Below are positions 41,196 to 51,228 of a DNA stretch of 64,000 nt, piece by piece; the first letter of the stretch is position 1; the number at the start of each line of letters is the position of its first letter. The translations under genes and the position numbers were made by a program. The stretch spans positions 1 through 64,000 of the forward strand of contig NZ_CACVAO010000002.1 in NCBI RefSeq assembly GCF_902726645.1, in the 5' to 3' direction. The stretch is from Halobacillus ihumii (lineage in GTDB: Bacteria > Bacillota > Bacilli > Bacillales > Halobacillaceae). The notes beneath the pieces are model-generated. The model saw only the letters and a program-made list of their open reading frames with translations. It made no database searches and was not told where the DNA came from.

Positions 41196-43145
41196 ATGGC
41201 TATTTATCATTTTTCAGGTCAAATGATTTCAAGAGGTAAGGGACAATCTGCAACGGCTGCGGCTGCTTATCGTTCTGGTGATAAATTACATAGTGAAAGA
41301 TACAATAAAACCAATGAATACAAACGTATAGTACAACCTGAATCATTTATGATGAAGCCTAAACATGCACCTGAATGGGCAAACAACAGAGAGCAATTAT
41401 GGAATGAAGTTGAAAAAGTTGAAAATCAAAAAAATGCCCAATTAGCAAGAGAGTTCAACGTGGCATTACCTGTTGAATTAAGCAATGAAGAACAGACTAA
41501 GTTAGCAAAGAAATTTGTCCAAGAAGTATTTGTCGATGAGGGTATGGTTGCCGATCTATCCATTCATCGTGACGATGTAAATAATCCGCATTTTCATGTC
41601 ATGCTGACTACAAGAGGGTTTAAAGAAAATGGAGAATGGGATGCTAAAGCATCGAAAGTTAAATTAGAAAATGGCAAACAAAAACGAATCAATAAAAACA
41701 ATTGGGGCGACCGTGATACTTTTAGAAAGTGGCGTAAACAATGGGCAGATTATGCCAATCAATCGTTAGATCAAAACGATATCAACGAAACAATAACTCA
41801 TCGTTCTCATGAGTCTCTTAATAAAGAAACTGTTCCAACGATTCATGAAGGATATCAAGCACGTAAAATGGGTGATGAATCAGATCGTGTAGCCGTTAAT
41901 AAACAAGTGAAAAGACATAATGACAAAGTACAGTTGTTAAATGAATATAAACAGGAAAAACAAAAACTCGAAAAATCCGAACAACTTTCCCGTTCCTTTT
42001 CTCCGAAAGAGAAAAAGGAAATTTCTAAATCTGCAAAGTCATTAAAAATGTTTGTTTCTTTTAGAAATATTAATGAAAAAGAAAAGATGCTAGCCAGATG
42101 GAAACATTCAACTTTGACGAAAAATGGGCAAAGTGATAATCGTGAAACACTGCAAAAAATTAAAAGCATTAAAGATAAGTTAGAAGTGGTTGATAACATT
42201 TTAAACAAAGAAGCAAACCGTTTCATCGAAAAACATTATCCTGCATTATCAAAAGAGATGTACAATGATTTTTCTGCGAAATATTTAGTTGATGTATCAG
42301 TGAAGGAAAATAAAATTTTTGACCAAGATGAAACGATGAAGATTTTAAAAGAGGGTCAACAAGAAGAAGTCAATCACGAGTTATCTAAACTGGTTCAAAA
42401 TCGTCATTATTCTTATGAAACTTTAATTACAAGAAAAGATCAGTTGACCAATCAATTTGAAGCTTTACTTCTTAAATACAGAGTCGATTTTAATAAGCCT
42501 AGAACATTCGAAAGGCTTACACCAGAAGTACAAAATGACATCCGATCAACACATGAAACGCTACAATCAACGAAGCATGCTGTTAACTTTTTAGAAACGT
42601 ATTATAACGACCAAATCACTCGGATGTATGACCAAGATGTTAGCAAGCAAATGACCATCAATGAAAAGGAATTAGTTGTCGGCTACAATGAGTATTTTAA
42701 TAAGACCGTGCCATTGAATGGTGAAGGTCATCCTAGCGAGATATTCAAGTTTAGCACCGATGAAAAAGCACAAATCATTGACTTGCTTCATGATTATCAA
42801 AACGGTCATCTAAACACGGAAGCTGACACTGAAACAAGGTTCGCTGACATCCTTTCCGGCAGTGCATCCATTCAGCATTATTTTATTGCTGAATGTTTGG
42901 AAACAAAAGATTTTGATGCGGATACGAAGTCGAAATTAGAGGATATTTTATCTTCTTATGAAGGTAAACATCAAGACTATATTTCCTTTAATGATACAAG
43001 GCAAATGACTTCATTATCTAGCATGGTTCAGGCAACTCAAAACATTGTGGAGAACAGTTTAAAGCAAGCTGATTATGATGAACGAGAAAAACTGCAAGAA
43101 ATGAATCGTCTGCAAAGTCAACGTAAGCGTAAAGGGTTACGATAA
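41196..43145 (+). CDS. MobQ-family relaxase (MobA/MobL, Nes-like)
   Basis: 649 residues. N-terminal HUH-type nuclease domain: 'MAIYHFSGQMISRGKGQSAT', catalytic Tyr in 'AAAYRSGDKL' (near residue 25), and the metal-binding 'NPHFHVML' HxH (about residues 131-136). The C-terminal two thirds are helical. It nicks oriT, stays on the 5' end and pilots the strand through the channel. ATG at 41196 follows AGGAGG. oriT lies 100-140 bases upstream. Confidence 0.93.
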   Translation: MAIYHFSGQMISRGKGQSATAAAAYRSGDKLHSERYNKTNEYKRIVQPESFMMKPKHAPEWANNREQLWNEVEKVENQKNAQLAREFNVALPVELSNEEQTKLAKKFVQEVFVDEGMVADLSIHRDDVNNPHFHVMLTTRGFKENGEWDAKASKVKLENGKQKRINKNNWGDRDTFRKWRKQWADYANQSLDQNDINETITHRSHESLNKETVPTIHEGYQARKMGDESDRVAVNKQVKRHNDKVQLLNEYKQEKQKLEKSEQLSRSFSPKEKKEISKSAKSLKMFVSFRNINEKEKMLARWKHSTLTKNGQSDNRETLQKIKSIKDKLEVVDNILNKEANRFIEKHYPALSKEMYNDFSAKYLVDVSVKENKIFDQDETMKILKEGQQEEVNHELSKLVQNRHYSYETLITRKDQLTNQFEALLLKYRVDFNKPRTFERLTPEVQNDIRSTHETLQSTKHAVNFLETYYNDQITRMYDQDVSKQMTINEKELVVGYNEYFNKTVPLNGEGHPSEIFKFSTDEKAQIIDLLHDYQNGHLNTEADTETRFADILSGSASIQHYFIAECLETKDFDADTKSKLEDILSSYEGKHQDYISFNDTRQMTSLSSMVQATQNIVENSLKQADYDEREKLQEMNRLQSQRKRKGLR

Positions 43146-43172
43146 CTTTTTAAACAAGGAGATTGATTTAAA

Positions 43173-45196
43173 GTGGGATACGTATTAATCCTCGCAGAAA
43201 AACCGAGTCAGGCTAAGGCTTATGCAGATGCTTTCCAACACACGAGCAAAAAAGACGGGTATATTGAAGTGAATGATCGCCGTTACTTTAATAACAAAGC
43301 TGTGATTACATGGGGGTTCGGTCATCTTGTTTCTTTAAAGATGCCTGGTGCTTATAAAAAGGAGTGGGAAAGATGGAGTTTAGAGCATCTTCCCATTCTT
43401 CCAGACCATTACAAATTTGAGGTGCCCAAAGATAAGAAAAAACAATTCAATATTGTGAAGGGCTTACTACAGAAAGCAAGTGAAATTGTCGTGGCTACTG
43501 ATGCTGATCGTGAAGGGGAAAATATTGCTCGCAGTATTATTCGGAAGGCCGGAGCTGAAAATAAACCTACAAAACGGTTATGGATTAATTCGTTAGAGGT
43601 GAGGAAATTCAAAAAGGATTTCAAACCCTTCATTATGGAAACAAGTATTTGCCTATCTATGAAGAAGCTCAAGCTCGACAAATTGGTGAATGGATCGTGG
43701 GTATGAATGCTTCCCCTTTATATTCATTACTGTTACAGAAAAAGGGTATTCGGGAAACCTTCAGTTTGGGAAGGGTTCAGACACCAACGTTATATTTGAT
43801 CTACACTCGACAACAGGAAATACATCATTTCAAGCCGGAACCGTTTTATGAACTTTTCGCGAATATCAAAGTTAAAAACGGTACCTTCCAAGCAAAATAT
43901 AAAGATCGTTTTTCCAAAAAAGATGACCTAATAAATTTCATGAAAGATCAAGGTTTACAATCCGAAGAAAACACCACGATTACAAAGCTCACCAAAGAAT
44001 CTAAGAAAACCAAATCCCCTAAATTGCACAGTCTTTCCACCTTGCAGACAAAGGCAAATAAAAAGTGGAAATACAGTCCAACGGACGTATTGAAAATCAT
44101 GCAAAACCTTTACGAAAAAAAGCTGTTAACGTATCATGCCATTATTCCAACAAAGACGATTCCCAAAACGCAAACCATTGATGGACTCAATGAAAAAGAA
44201 AAGAATATTTACTTTGAAGTTCTTCTTAATACATTGGCCATGTTTGCACCGGACTACCTTTATGAAGAGACAAAGGCTGAAGTTGATGTAAAAGGGGTCG
44301 TTTTCCATGCAAAAGGTAAAGTCGAAAAAGACAGAGGATGGAAAGCGTTGTTTGCCAATGAACAAAGCAAAAATGTTGATCGGGAGCAGGAGACAAAGTT
44401 ACCACCATTAACGGAAGGTGAGAGCGCACTTGTTAAACCTGAAATTAAGGATGGTATGACGCAGCCCCCAAAACCATATACGGAAGGTCAGCTCATTAAT
44501 ATGATGAAAACCTGCGGTAAAGCGATTGACGATAGTGAATCACAGCAAATTTTAAAGGATATTGAAGGACTCGGCACCGAAGCAACCAGGGCGAATATCA
44601 TTGAAACCTTGAAAAAACAGGAGTATATCAGCGTTAAGAAAAATAAAGTAAAGGTCACAAAGAAAGGTGAAATCCTCTGTCAGTCGGTAGAAGGGACACT
44701 TTTATCAAAAGCTGAAATGACAGCCAAATGGGAGCAGTTTTTGCGGCTGATCGGTGAGGGGCAAAAAACGAAAGAGGGCTTCCTAAAAAACATCGATAAA
44801 TTCATCCATGAATTAATTAATAAAACGCCTGAAGCGTTGGATGCAACAACCATTGAACAGAGGATTGAAGAATCGAAGGAAGAAAGTAGTCTCGGGAAAT
44901 GCCCGTCTTGTCGAAAAGGGAATATAGTTGATAAACGTAAATTTTTCGGTTGCACAGAATATAAAAACGACTGCCGTTTCACATTTCCGAAAAAGATAGC
45001 AAGCAAAAATATATCTGAAGCTAACATTAGAAAGTTATTGGCTAAAGGGAAGACCAATCTCATCAAGGGATTTGCAAGCAAAAAGGGAAAGTCCTTTGAT
45101 GCCTATCTCATATGGGAGGATGCAGCAGCCGGAAAAATCAATTTTGAGTTTGATAATAAAAAGTCAGGACGAAAGAAAAAATATACAGTTTCCTGA
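43173..45196 (+). pseudogene. Plasmid topoisomerase III (TraI/TopB-like), frameshifted and internally deleted
   Basis: Frame 1 encodes the Toprim domain (LAEKPSQAKA ... ATDADREGE) to about 43598; after a one-base loss near 43599-43601 the protein continues in another frame (EEIQKGFQTLHYGNKYLPIYEEAQARQIGEW...) to 45196, with GRVQTPTL and a C-terminal zinc ribbon (CPSC...C...C). In addition 'KKLLTY' is joined directly to 'HAIIPT': the stretch that normally follows the catalytic Tyr (PRTDS...) is missing. In pSK41-type plasmids this enzyme aids transfer. Confidence 0.85.
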
Positions 45197-45214
45197 TTGG
45201 AAGAGGTGATTATT

Positions 45215-45478
45215 TTGGAGTGGCAGAGGTGCCCCAGATGCAATAGTCGTAGAGTAGGTGAGCGCGGTTCCTTAGGTTGTTTTGGATCCATTTTCATAGT
45301 AGGTATATCTATTGGAGTAGCATATATCTCAACATTTTATATATTCGATATTCTTAGCGTATTGATTTTCGCGGTAATACTAACTACTTTAATCTGGTTA
45401 AGAGACAAAATGTTTCTTCACCTTTATTGTAAGGACTGCGAACTAGTTTTTTCGCCGTCCAAAAAAGATGTGTCCTAA
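45215..45478 (+). CDS. Zinc-ribbon membrane protein
   Basis: 87 residues from TTG 45215 (AGAGGTG upstream): CPRCNSRRVGERGSLGC-type ribbon, two hydrophobic segments (about 25-62), then CKDCEL. Two CxxC pairs flank the membrane hairpin. Last gene of the relaxase operon. Function unknown. Confidence 0.6.
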   Translation: MEWQRCPRCNSRRVGERGSLGCFGSIFIVGISIGVAYISTFYIFDILSVLIFAVILTTLIWLRDKMFLHLYCKDCELVFSPSKKDVS

Positions 45479-45552
45479 AGGGGTACGTAGATTGAGGGGA
45501 TACTTTGGAAAATATAGCAAATCTACCACTTTAGTTGAAAAATTCATATGTG

Positions 45553-45587
45553 AGACTGAATGGTTTTTTCCATTCGGTCTTTTTTAT
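45553..45587 (+). terminator. Terminator of the relaxase operon
   Basis: AGACTGAATGG (45553-45563) pairs with CCATTCGGTCT (45570-45580), followed by TTTTTATT. Confidence 0.88.
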
Positions 45588-45792
45588 TGTTCAATTAGAG
45601 TACACCCTGCATAAACAAAATAAAACCCTGTAATGTCAAGGTTTAAAATGTTCATTCAGAGTTGTTCAGTCATCCCGTAAATCTTTTTATGTTTTATAAG
45701 TAGTTCAGTGAAAAAAGTTCCTACCGTAAGGCCATTGAGTAATCGTGTGGTATAATTTCGTTATAAATCCAATATATGTAGGAGTGTTTCTT

Positions 45793-46668
45793 TTGAGCGA
45801 ACTTCGGGAGTTCTATTATTTAGACAGTAAGCTATCTGGAAATTATCTAACCCAGATAGAAGATGGTTTAACGCAATATAAATATGAAAATAAAATGGAA
45901 GGAAGTCCAAATCATTCATTCGAAATTTCAACAGGAGCTCTTGGCGAAATTTTATCTAGTACTCTAGGAGTTCCACTTCCTGATTTTTCTTATCGAAGGG
46001 ATGGAAAATCTGAAAAAATTAAAATTGAAGAATTCAAGACCTTAAATGAGGTTTCACAACTTTCTCGTTTGGTAAAGTATTTGGAACCTGCAATGATTGA
46101 TATAAAAGAAAAATTAGATAGAGAATCTTGGGGACAACTATCCGAAAATCAATTTATTAAGTTCGATTGTGAATTAAAGGTATCAAATCTATATTTATTC
46201 ACTGAGTTTACAAGGAAACTTGGAAAAAAGTCTATATTTAATCCTGGGAATGATGAACAATTTAATGAATACGTAGATCATGCTGAAACTATTGAGGATA
46301 AGAAATCACAAAAAATTATTCTTAAACCCAACTTTTCGCCAGATAATAATAAATACTATTTTGTGTCTGAGATAAAAAAGAGGTTCTTAGATGAAGACGT
46401 AGAATTAAAGGATTTAAATACTGAAAAATTCACTGTAATAGGTAAAATTGATAAAAAAATTGAGACTTCTGAGAAAGAAATTGTATTTGACCTTACTGAA
46501 ACTGGGATGTTAGAGGTAATGAGAAGCAAAGAAATAAAACAGTTTATAAAGCAGTTTAATCAAAGTATTGATAATCCAATGATGACAAAGTTTTTTTCTA
46601 CTGAACAGGATATTTACGCAATAAAGCCTGCTATGAAATTTAAACCATTAGCATTGTACAAAACATAA
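45793..46668 (+). CDS. DUF6414-like protein
   Basis: 291 residues from TTG 45793 (AGGAGTG upstream). Starts SELREFYYLDSKLSGNYLTQ, the '(Y)LD...v/yLsQIE.GL' opening of DUF6414 proteins. The middle is charged (LKEKLDRESWGQ); the C-terminal part has alternating strands and 'FVSEIKKRFLDEDVEL'. No membrane segment. Low GC and its own promoter region suggest an acquired accessory gene. It is followed by the nuclease-like gene at 46879; a joint role is inference. Confidence 0.6.
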   Translation: MSELREFYYLDSKLSGNYLTQIEDGLTQYKYENKMEGSPNHSFEISTGALGEILSSTLGVPLPDFSYRRDGKSEKIKIEEFKTLNEVSQLSRLVKYLEPAMIDIKEKLDRESWGQLSENQFIKFDCELKVSNLYLFTEFTRKLGKKSIFNPGNDEQFNEYVDHAETIEDKKSQKIILKPNFSPDNNKYYFVSEIKKRFLDEDVELKDLNTEKFTVIGKIDKKIETSEKEIVFDLTETGMLEVMRSKEIKQFIKQFNQSIDNPMMTKFFSTEQDIYAIKPAMKFKPLALYKT

Positions 46669-46878
46669 TACAAAGTATTAAAAGCTTAATTTTATTTTTA
46701 TGGTTTGGAGCACAAACGCAATCTGCGTATGCCTTACTCTCATACGTTACAATTATTTTCTCCTGATTGTCACGCCAAAACCCCTCTATATCAGCCTAAA
46801 ATCCTTGTGAAATCTTACCCTTTATATATTTATAATCTATAATAAGCATAGTGTTACAAAATAAAGGAGGTTGTATAG

Positions 46879-48453
46879 TTGGGAAAAAAATATAAAGATA
46901 GTTGTATTCAGATATTAAAAGAAAAAGGTCCCCTTTTGGGCAGTGAATTTCGCAAAATTCTTGTTGAAAGACAAGGGATTAAGGAGGGGAATGCTAGAGC
47001 CATCATAAACAGGTTGAAAAACAGTGGAGAATTCCTTAGCACTGATCCCGTCAAGTTAAGACATCAAGAGTTGATCTACTACCTTCCTTTTCATGATTTA
47101 AAAGCAAAGTTAAAAAAAATAATGCCAGATCATTCATCAACACTTAATAGAATATATCAAGCCTTAGTAGAAGAAAATGGATTCTTGTTATGGTCCGAAT
47201 TTGCAAAAATTTCTTCTGGGGTAGTTGATTCATCCCAATCTTCACGTAAGTCGGCAACCAACCTATTCAATGATTTGAAATCCCTTGGGATTGTTGAGGA
47301 ATTGAAACATCATGAACACATCCCGGTGGTAGTTGCATCCGAAAAATGGTTTCCCCAAAAAACGGATATATTAGTTGCTATAAGTAAAAGGAAACAAAAA
47401 TTATCCTTTACTAAAGGCTTAACTGATGATCTTCTGAAATGGCTAGAAAGTATGAACTTAATTGGTTGGGAAAACTCTTACACTAGAGATATACAAGATT
47501 ATAACATTGGATACAATGGTTTCTATTTTGATGCTATAAGTTATACATACTTGTGGGGACTATATCGGACAAATCAAAAAGATGAGTTGTTTGAGCCTAC
47601 TCGGAATAAAGCAGGATCCCCGGTCTTAATTGAGTCTATATTGCACCGAACCACTAAACGTCATGATATTACAGGTTTCATTAGTAGGGTAGATAACTAT
47701 TGTGGTCCAATAAAGTCGAATAAAAATCTAAAAGTTATTCCCATTTGCTTTGTAGATACTGTTGAAAAAGATGCATATAAACTTGCTAGAGAGCGCGGAA
47801 TACTTATTATGAAACTAAGTGACGTATTTGGAACGAAATTAGCTCAGTCACTCCAAGAGCTCCAAGAAATCGACCCAGAAAAGGTAGATCCGCAAAAGTT
47901 ATCCACGATACTTGATAATGCAAATAAGTCAGGAAGAGATGGCGATTTTGGAAACTTAAAGGGTTACGTTTTTAATTTTTTAGTGGCTTCTATATTCAAT
48001 GATGCTGGTTATAAAACTAGTATAGGGCTTCGCTATAAGGATCTTGAAGGACGAAAGTGCGAATGCGACATAGTCTGTGAAGATGTAGATGAGATTATAG
48101 CTTGTGAAGTTAAGGGGTACGATGAAGGAAAAGAAGTTAAATTAGGTGAACACGAAAAAGAGCCGGACAGCGTTAAAAAATTTTTTGAGAGAACATGCTC
48201 TATCATTAAAAAGGATAGTGGTAAAACAATTATTCCGGTATTTATTACTTCTGGTAGTTTTTCGCAAGACGCAATAAATTACTTAGAGAAGAAAAATAAT
48301 AGTAAAAAAATGAAGCCACTATTAAAGCGTAATTTTCCCTCTAGTATCTACTATGATCGTAAGGGTTTACTAGATTACTTTAGTAGTAAAAGCAGAAAAT
48401 TCAAAGAACATAAACAAGTCCTTAAGGAATATTTTAAACAAGAAAGCAGGTAA
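46879..48453 (+). CDS. Winged-helix plus PD-(D/E)XK nuclease candidate
   Basis: 524 residues, TTG start behind AAAGGAGG. Two N-terminal winged-helix-like domains (about 1-75 and 85-155), a middle domain, and a C-terminal restriction-endonuclease-like fold (about 355-460): 'YVFNFLVASIFNDAGYKTSIG', 'ECDIVCEDVDEIIACEVKGY', giving D...E-V-K in the expected spacing, then a helix. This looks like a Mrr-like or stand-alone defence nuclease. No methylase is nearby. Together with the gene at 45793 it may form an undescribed defence pair. Confidence 0.6.
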   Translation: MGKKYKDSCIQILKEKGPLLGSEFRKILVERQGIKEGNARAIINRLKNSGEFLSTDPVKLRHQELIYYLPFHDLKAKLKKIMPDHSSTLNRIYQALVEENGFLLWSEFAKISSGVVDSSQSSRKSATNLFNDLKSLGIVEELKHHEHIPVVVASEKWFPQKTDILVAISKRKQKLSFTKGLTDDLLKWLESMNLIGWENSYTRDIQDYNIGYNGFYFDAISYTYLWGLYRTNQKDELFEPTRNKAGSPVLIESILHRTTKRHDITGFISRVDNYCGPIKSNKNLKVIPICFVDTVEKDAYKLARERGILIMKLSDVFGTKLAQSLQELQEIDPEKVDPQKLSTILDNANKSGRDGDFGNLKGYVFNFLVASIFNDAGYKTSIGLRYKDLEGRKCECDIVCEDVDEIIACEVKGYDEGKEVKLGEHEKEPDSVKKFFERTCSIIKKDSGKTIIPVFITSGSFSQDAINYLEKKNNSKKMKPLLKRNFPSSIYYDRKGLLDYFSSKSRKFKEHKQVLKEYFKQESR

Positions 48454-48571
48454 TGAACTACCTCTCGCCCCAAGAAAGTGAGAAGTCTACTTCATTAAGA
48501 ATCAGCCTAAGTCCATATTTGAAATAATGAATTTAATAATTCTACCTTTGTTACATAAATGAAACCGGCTG

Positions 48572-49126
48572 TTAACGACTACTTAAATATCTATAAAAGG
48601 TAGCTCTGCTAACGTCAGCTGCATACAGTATTTCCTCTATACTATACTCTTTACTATCATACATTCGAAAGGCCATATCCAGTTTGGATTGGTCTTTTTT
48701 TGGTCGACCACCTTTTCGTCCCCGAGCTCTTGCAGCATCTAAACCAGATCTCGTTCGTTCAGATATAATGTCACGTTCAAACTGCGCTAATCCACTAAAA
48801 ATCGTAAACACTAATTTTCCCATCGCTGTTGTGGTATCAATATTTTCATTAATGGATACAAAGTTGATGCCTTTATCCTGAAAGTCGTTGACTAGATCTA
48901 CCAGGTGTTTTGTGCTACGACCAATTCGGTCGAGTTTATAAACAACTACCGTATCTCCTTCACGTAGATACTTCATCATTTCCGTGAATGCTGGACGATC
49001 TTTTTTTGTTCCGGTAATTTTTTCCGAATAGATATTTTTCCCTTCTACACCATATTGCTTTAATGCATCAAACTGCATATGTAAATTTTGATCCTTTGTA
49101 CTGACTCGGGCATATCCAAATAACAT
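48572..49126 (-). CDS. Serine resolvase/invertase (Tn3-resolvase type)
   Basis: 184 residues. Catalytic Ser in 'YARVSTKDQ', 'VVYKLDRIGRSTKHLVDL', 'AQFERDIISERTRSGL', and a C-terminal helix-turn-helix ('EEILYAADVSRATFYRYL'). Full length for a plasmid resolvase. Probably resolves dimers or marks a mobile insertion. Divergent from the zeta-toxin module. Confidence 0.92.
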   Translation of the reverse strand: MLFGYARVSTKDQNLHMQFDALKQYGVEGKNIYSEKITGTKKDRPAFTEMMKYLREGDTVVVYKLDRIGRSTKHLVDLVNDFQDKGINFVSINENIDTTTAMGKLVFTIFSGLAQFERDIISERTRSGLDAARARGRKGGRPKKDQSKLDMAFRMYDSKEYSIEEILYAADVSRATFYRYLSSR

Positions 49127-49356
49127 ATTTTGTAACTCCTTTTGAAATTCATTACTTATATGTTATCAAAAAGGATGATTAGTGTATATAATGATACTTT
49201 GTTTTTGGTACGGATTTTGAAACTTAACGGATGCTGGTACAAGGATGAAAAATTATTTGATTTGAGTCGTTGAGTGATTGTATCAAAAACGAACACTTAT
49301 GACAGCAGTAATTTCGTCTGATATAATTTATATATAAAACAAAGGTGGTGTTTTAT

Positions 49357-49557
49357 ATGCTAGAGCGTGAAGGCGAATCCCAAGGAAGGAAATATGCTTG
49401 GGTAGATAAATGGGTGAAAATGACGGGTGATCGAGCAAAAATCGATGCTAAAGCAAATAACACATATATTGTTTACGAAACAGAAGACGGACTCGTGAAA
49501 GAATATCCGGATGGAACCATTGTGAATTTTGACAAAAAGCCAAATGGTGATAATTAA
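49357..49557 (+). CDS. Putative antitoxin partner of zeta toxin
   Basis: 66 residues: 'YAWVDKWVKMTGDRAKIDAKANNTYIVYE' and 'VKEYPDGTIVNFDKK'. AAGGTGG precedes the ATG. Its stop overlaps the toxin ATG (TAATG), the normal antitoxin-toxin order. It does not resemble the helical epsilon antitoxin; it looks like a beta-rich small protein. Role inferred from position. Confidence 0.6.
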   Translation: MLEREGESQGRKYAWVDKWVKMTGDRAKIDAKANNTYIVYETEDGLVKEYPDGTIVNFDKKPNGDN

Positions 49558-50156
49558 TGAGGTCCGCCAAGCTCCCTCCCATGATGTATATCTTTGCTGG
49601 AAACAATGGGAGTGGAAAAAGCACGTTACGTAACCTGTTAATCGATAAGTTAGGTATAGACATCAATATTGATCCGGATTCCATTGCTCGCAGGTTGAAT
49701 CCGCAAGCACCCGAGACCAAACAATTCGCAGCAGGAAAAGCAGCAGTAAAATTAGTCTATGAGTGTATTGAGGAAGAGAAGAGCTTTTCGATTGAAACGA
49801 CGCTTGCTGGGAAAAATGCTATCCACCAAATGAACAAAGCCAGAGAAAAAGGCTTTGAAGTCACAATGTTTTACGTTGGACTGGGCCACGTAGAACAAAA
49901 CATTGAACGAGTGGCCTTACGTGTAAGAAATGGTGGGCATCATATCCCGACAAAAGACATTTTGAAAAGAGATTCGACTTCCAAAGAAAATTTACTTCGC
50001 AATTTGTATCTCGTTGACAATCTCGTCGTCATCGATAACAGTAAATCAGATGGAGAACTAGTTTTAGAAACCTCCAATGGCCGTATAACTTTTGTAGCCA
50101 ACGACCTGCCTGACTGGGCACATCCAATAAAACAGAAATACAATGCTACAACATAA
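49557..50156 (+). CDS. Zeta toxin-family kinase
   Basis: 199 residues. P-loop GNNGSGKS (residues 15-22), 'INIDPDSIARRLNP' (the Asp used in zeta-type kinases), 'FSIETTLAGKNAI' and 'RVALRVRNGGHHIP' are the typical motifs. Zeta toxins phosphorylate UDP-N-acetylglucosamine and block wall synthesis. Coupled to the small upstream gene; likely a plasmid maintenance module. Ends at a strong terminator. Confidence 0.85.
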   Translation: MRSAKLPPMMYIFAGNNGSGKSTLRNLLIDKLGIDINIDPDSIARRLNPQAPETKQFAAGKAAVKLVYECIEEEKSFSIETTLAGKNAIHQMNKAREKGFEVTMFYVGLGHVEQNIERVALRVRNGGHHIPTKDILKRDSTSKENLLRNLYLVDNLVVIDNSKSDGELVLETSNGRITFVANDLPDWAHPIKQKYNATT

Positions 50157-50193
50157 AAAGATTCTCCTGTCTTATGTAAGAGGAGAATCTTTT
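50157..50193 (+). terminator. Terminator after zeta toxin
   Basis: AAAGATTCTCCT (50157-50168) pairs with AGGAGAATCTTT (50181-50192), followed by T residues. Confidence 0.88.
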
Positions 50194-50326
50194 ATGTAAT
50201 ATCGAATCTATGGAACTTCCCCGATCTATTGTGTCGTCTTATAATTGAATTATTTAACAGCTATTATAATGAAGGTTTTGGGTTATAAAGTTGTTTTTTA
50301 CTCCACTTCGCGTATTATAAAAACTG

Positions 50327-50935
50327 TTACACCTGGCTTTCCTCAAGTTGTTTGACCAATTTATAAAAAGTGGTCTTTTTAACTTCTGCTTGCTCCATGG
50401 CCCGCGTTGCTGTAATCTTGCCATTCTTCCATTCATAATAAGCTTCCATGAACTCATCCGTAATCTTTGCTTTAGGACGGCCAAAAGTTATTCCTTTTTG
50501 CATGGCCACGTCAATTCCCTCACGCTGTCGTTTTCGAATCCGGTCCCGTTCTTCCTGCGCCATCCAAGAAAGGATTTGCAAAACGAGATCGGCTATAAAG
50601 GTTCCCATGCTGTCCTTATATTGGGTGGTATCAAGTAATGGCATGTCCAATACTACAATGTCGGCCTGAAGCTCCTTTGTAATGGCATTCCACTCCAGCA
50701 CAATCTCCTCTTTATTCCGACCGAAACGATCAAGGGAATGAATGTACAGCACATCCCCCGGGCGAAGGATTCGTTTTAAGAGCTGGTATTGTTCCCTTTG
50801 AAAATCCTTACCACTTACTTTATCAATAAATATATCACGCTTATTGATCTCTTGCTCTTTCATTGCAGCGACTTGACGTTCCTCACTTTGATCTTTACTG
50901 CTCACTCGTATGTATCCATACTTCCGATTCTCCAT
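50327..50935 (-). CDS. Second serine resolvase
   Basis: 202 residues. 'YIRVSSKDQSEERQ' with catalytic Ser, 'LYIHSLDRFGRNKEEI', 'AQEERDRIRKRQREGIDVA', and a C-terminal helix-turn-helix ('ATRAMEQAEVKKTTFYKLV'). It differs clearly from the resolvase at 48572, so the two were acquired separately. A repeat-rich region directly upstream is its likely res site. Confidence 0.92.
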   Translation of the reverse strand: MENRKYGYIRVSSKDQSEERQVAAMKEQEINKRDIFIDKVSGKDFQREQYQLLKRILRPGDVLYIHSLDRFGRNKEEIVLEWNAITKELQADIVVLDMPLLDTTQYKDSMGTFIADLVLQILSWMAQEERDRIRKRQREGIDVAMQKGITFGRPKAKITDEFMEAYYEWKNGKITATRAMEQAEVKKTTFYKLVKQLEESQV

Positions 50936-50984
50936 TTAAAGGATAACCTCTCTTTCATTTGGTCTTTCTCCTTTAATTGTACCC

Positions 50985-51120
50985 TTTTCCGTTCGTAAAT
51001 GTATATAGAAAACAACGAACGTCCGTAATTAATTTTCATCCTTTTACGAACGTTTAATTTCATAGATTTAAGATATTTGTAGACTGTTCGTAAAGGTGTA
51101 CTTTTACAAACGTAACAAAA
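50985..51120. repeat. Candidate res site of the resolvase at 50327
   Basis: CGTTCGTAAA/TTTACGAACG-type arms occur several times: GTTCGTAAATGTATATAGAAA...AACGAACG, TTTTACGAACGTTTAA, and TGTTCGTAAAGGTGTAC / TTTTACAAACG. Three dyads in about 130 bases, next to the gene start, fit a three-subsite res region. Confidence 0.6.
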
Positions 51121-51228
51121 CCCAATTCCAGAAAAGGGCCAGATTGTTTAATAAAGAAGGATTTAGTTTTGGGGACATCGAAGAGATACCTAATAAAAGT
51201 AAGTTCTGAAAGGAGAAAAAATGCCACA

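Noticed and set aside
41855..42226. 123-codon minus ORF inside the relaxase gene
   Set aside because: Shadow frame; Phe/Ser/Leu-rich antisense of a lysine/glutamate-rich coil.
49127..49344. Possible res site for the resolvase at 48572
   Set aside because: AT-rich words such as TGTATATAATGATAC occur, but I could not find three convincing dyads as at 50985-51120.
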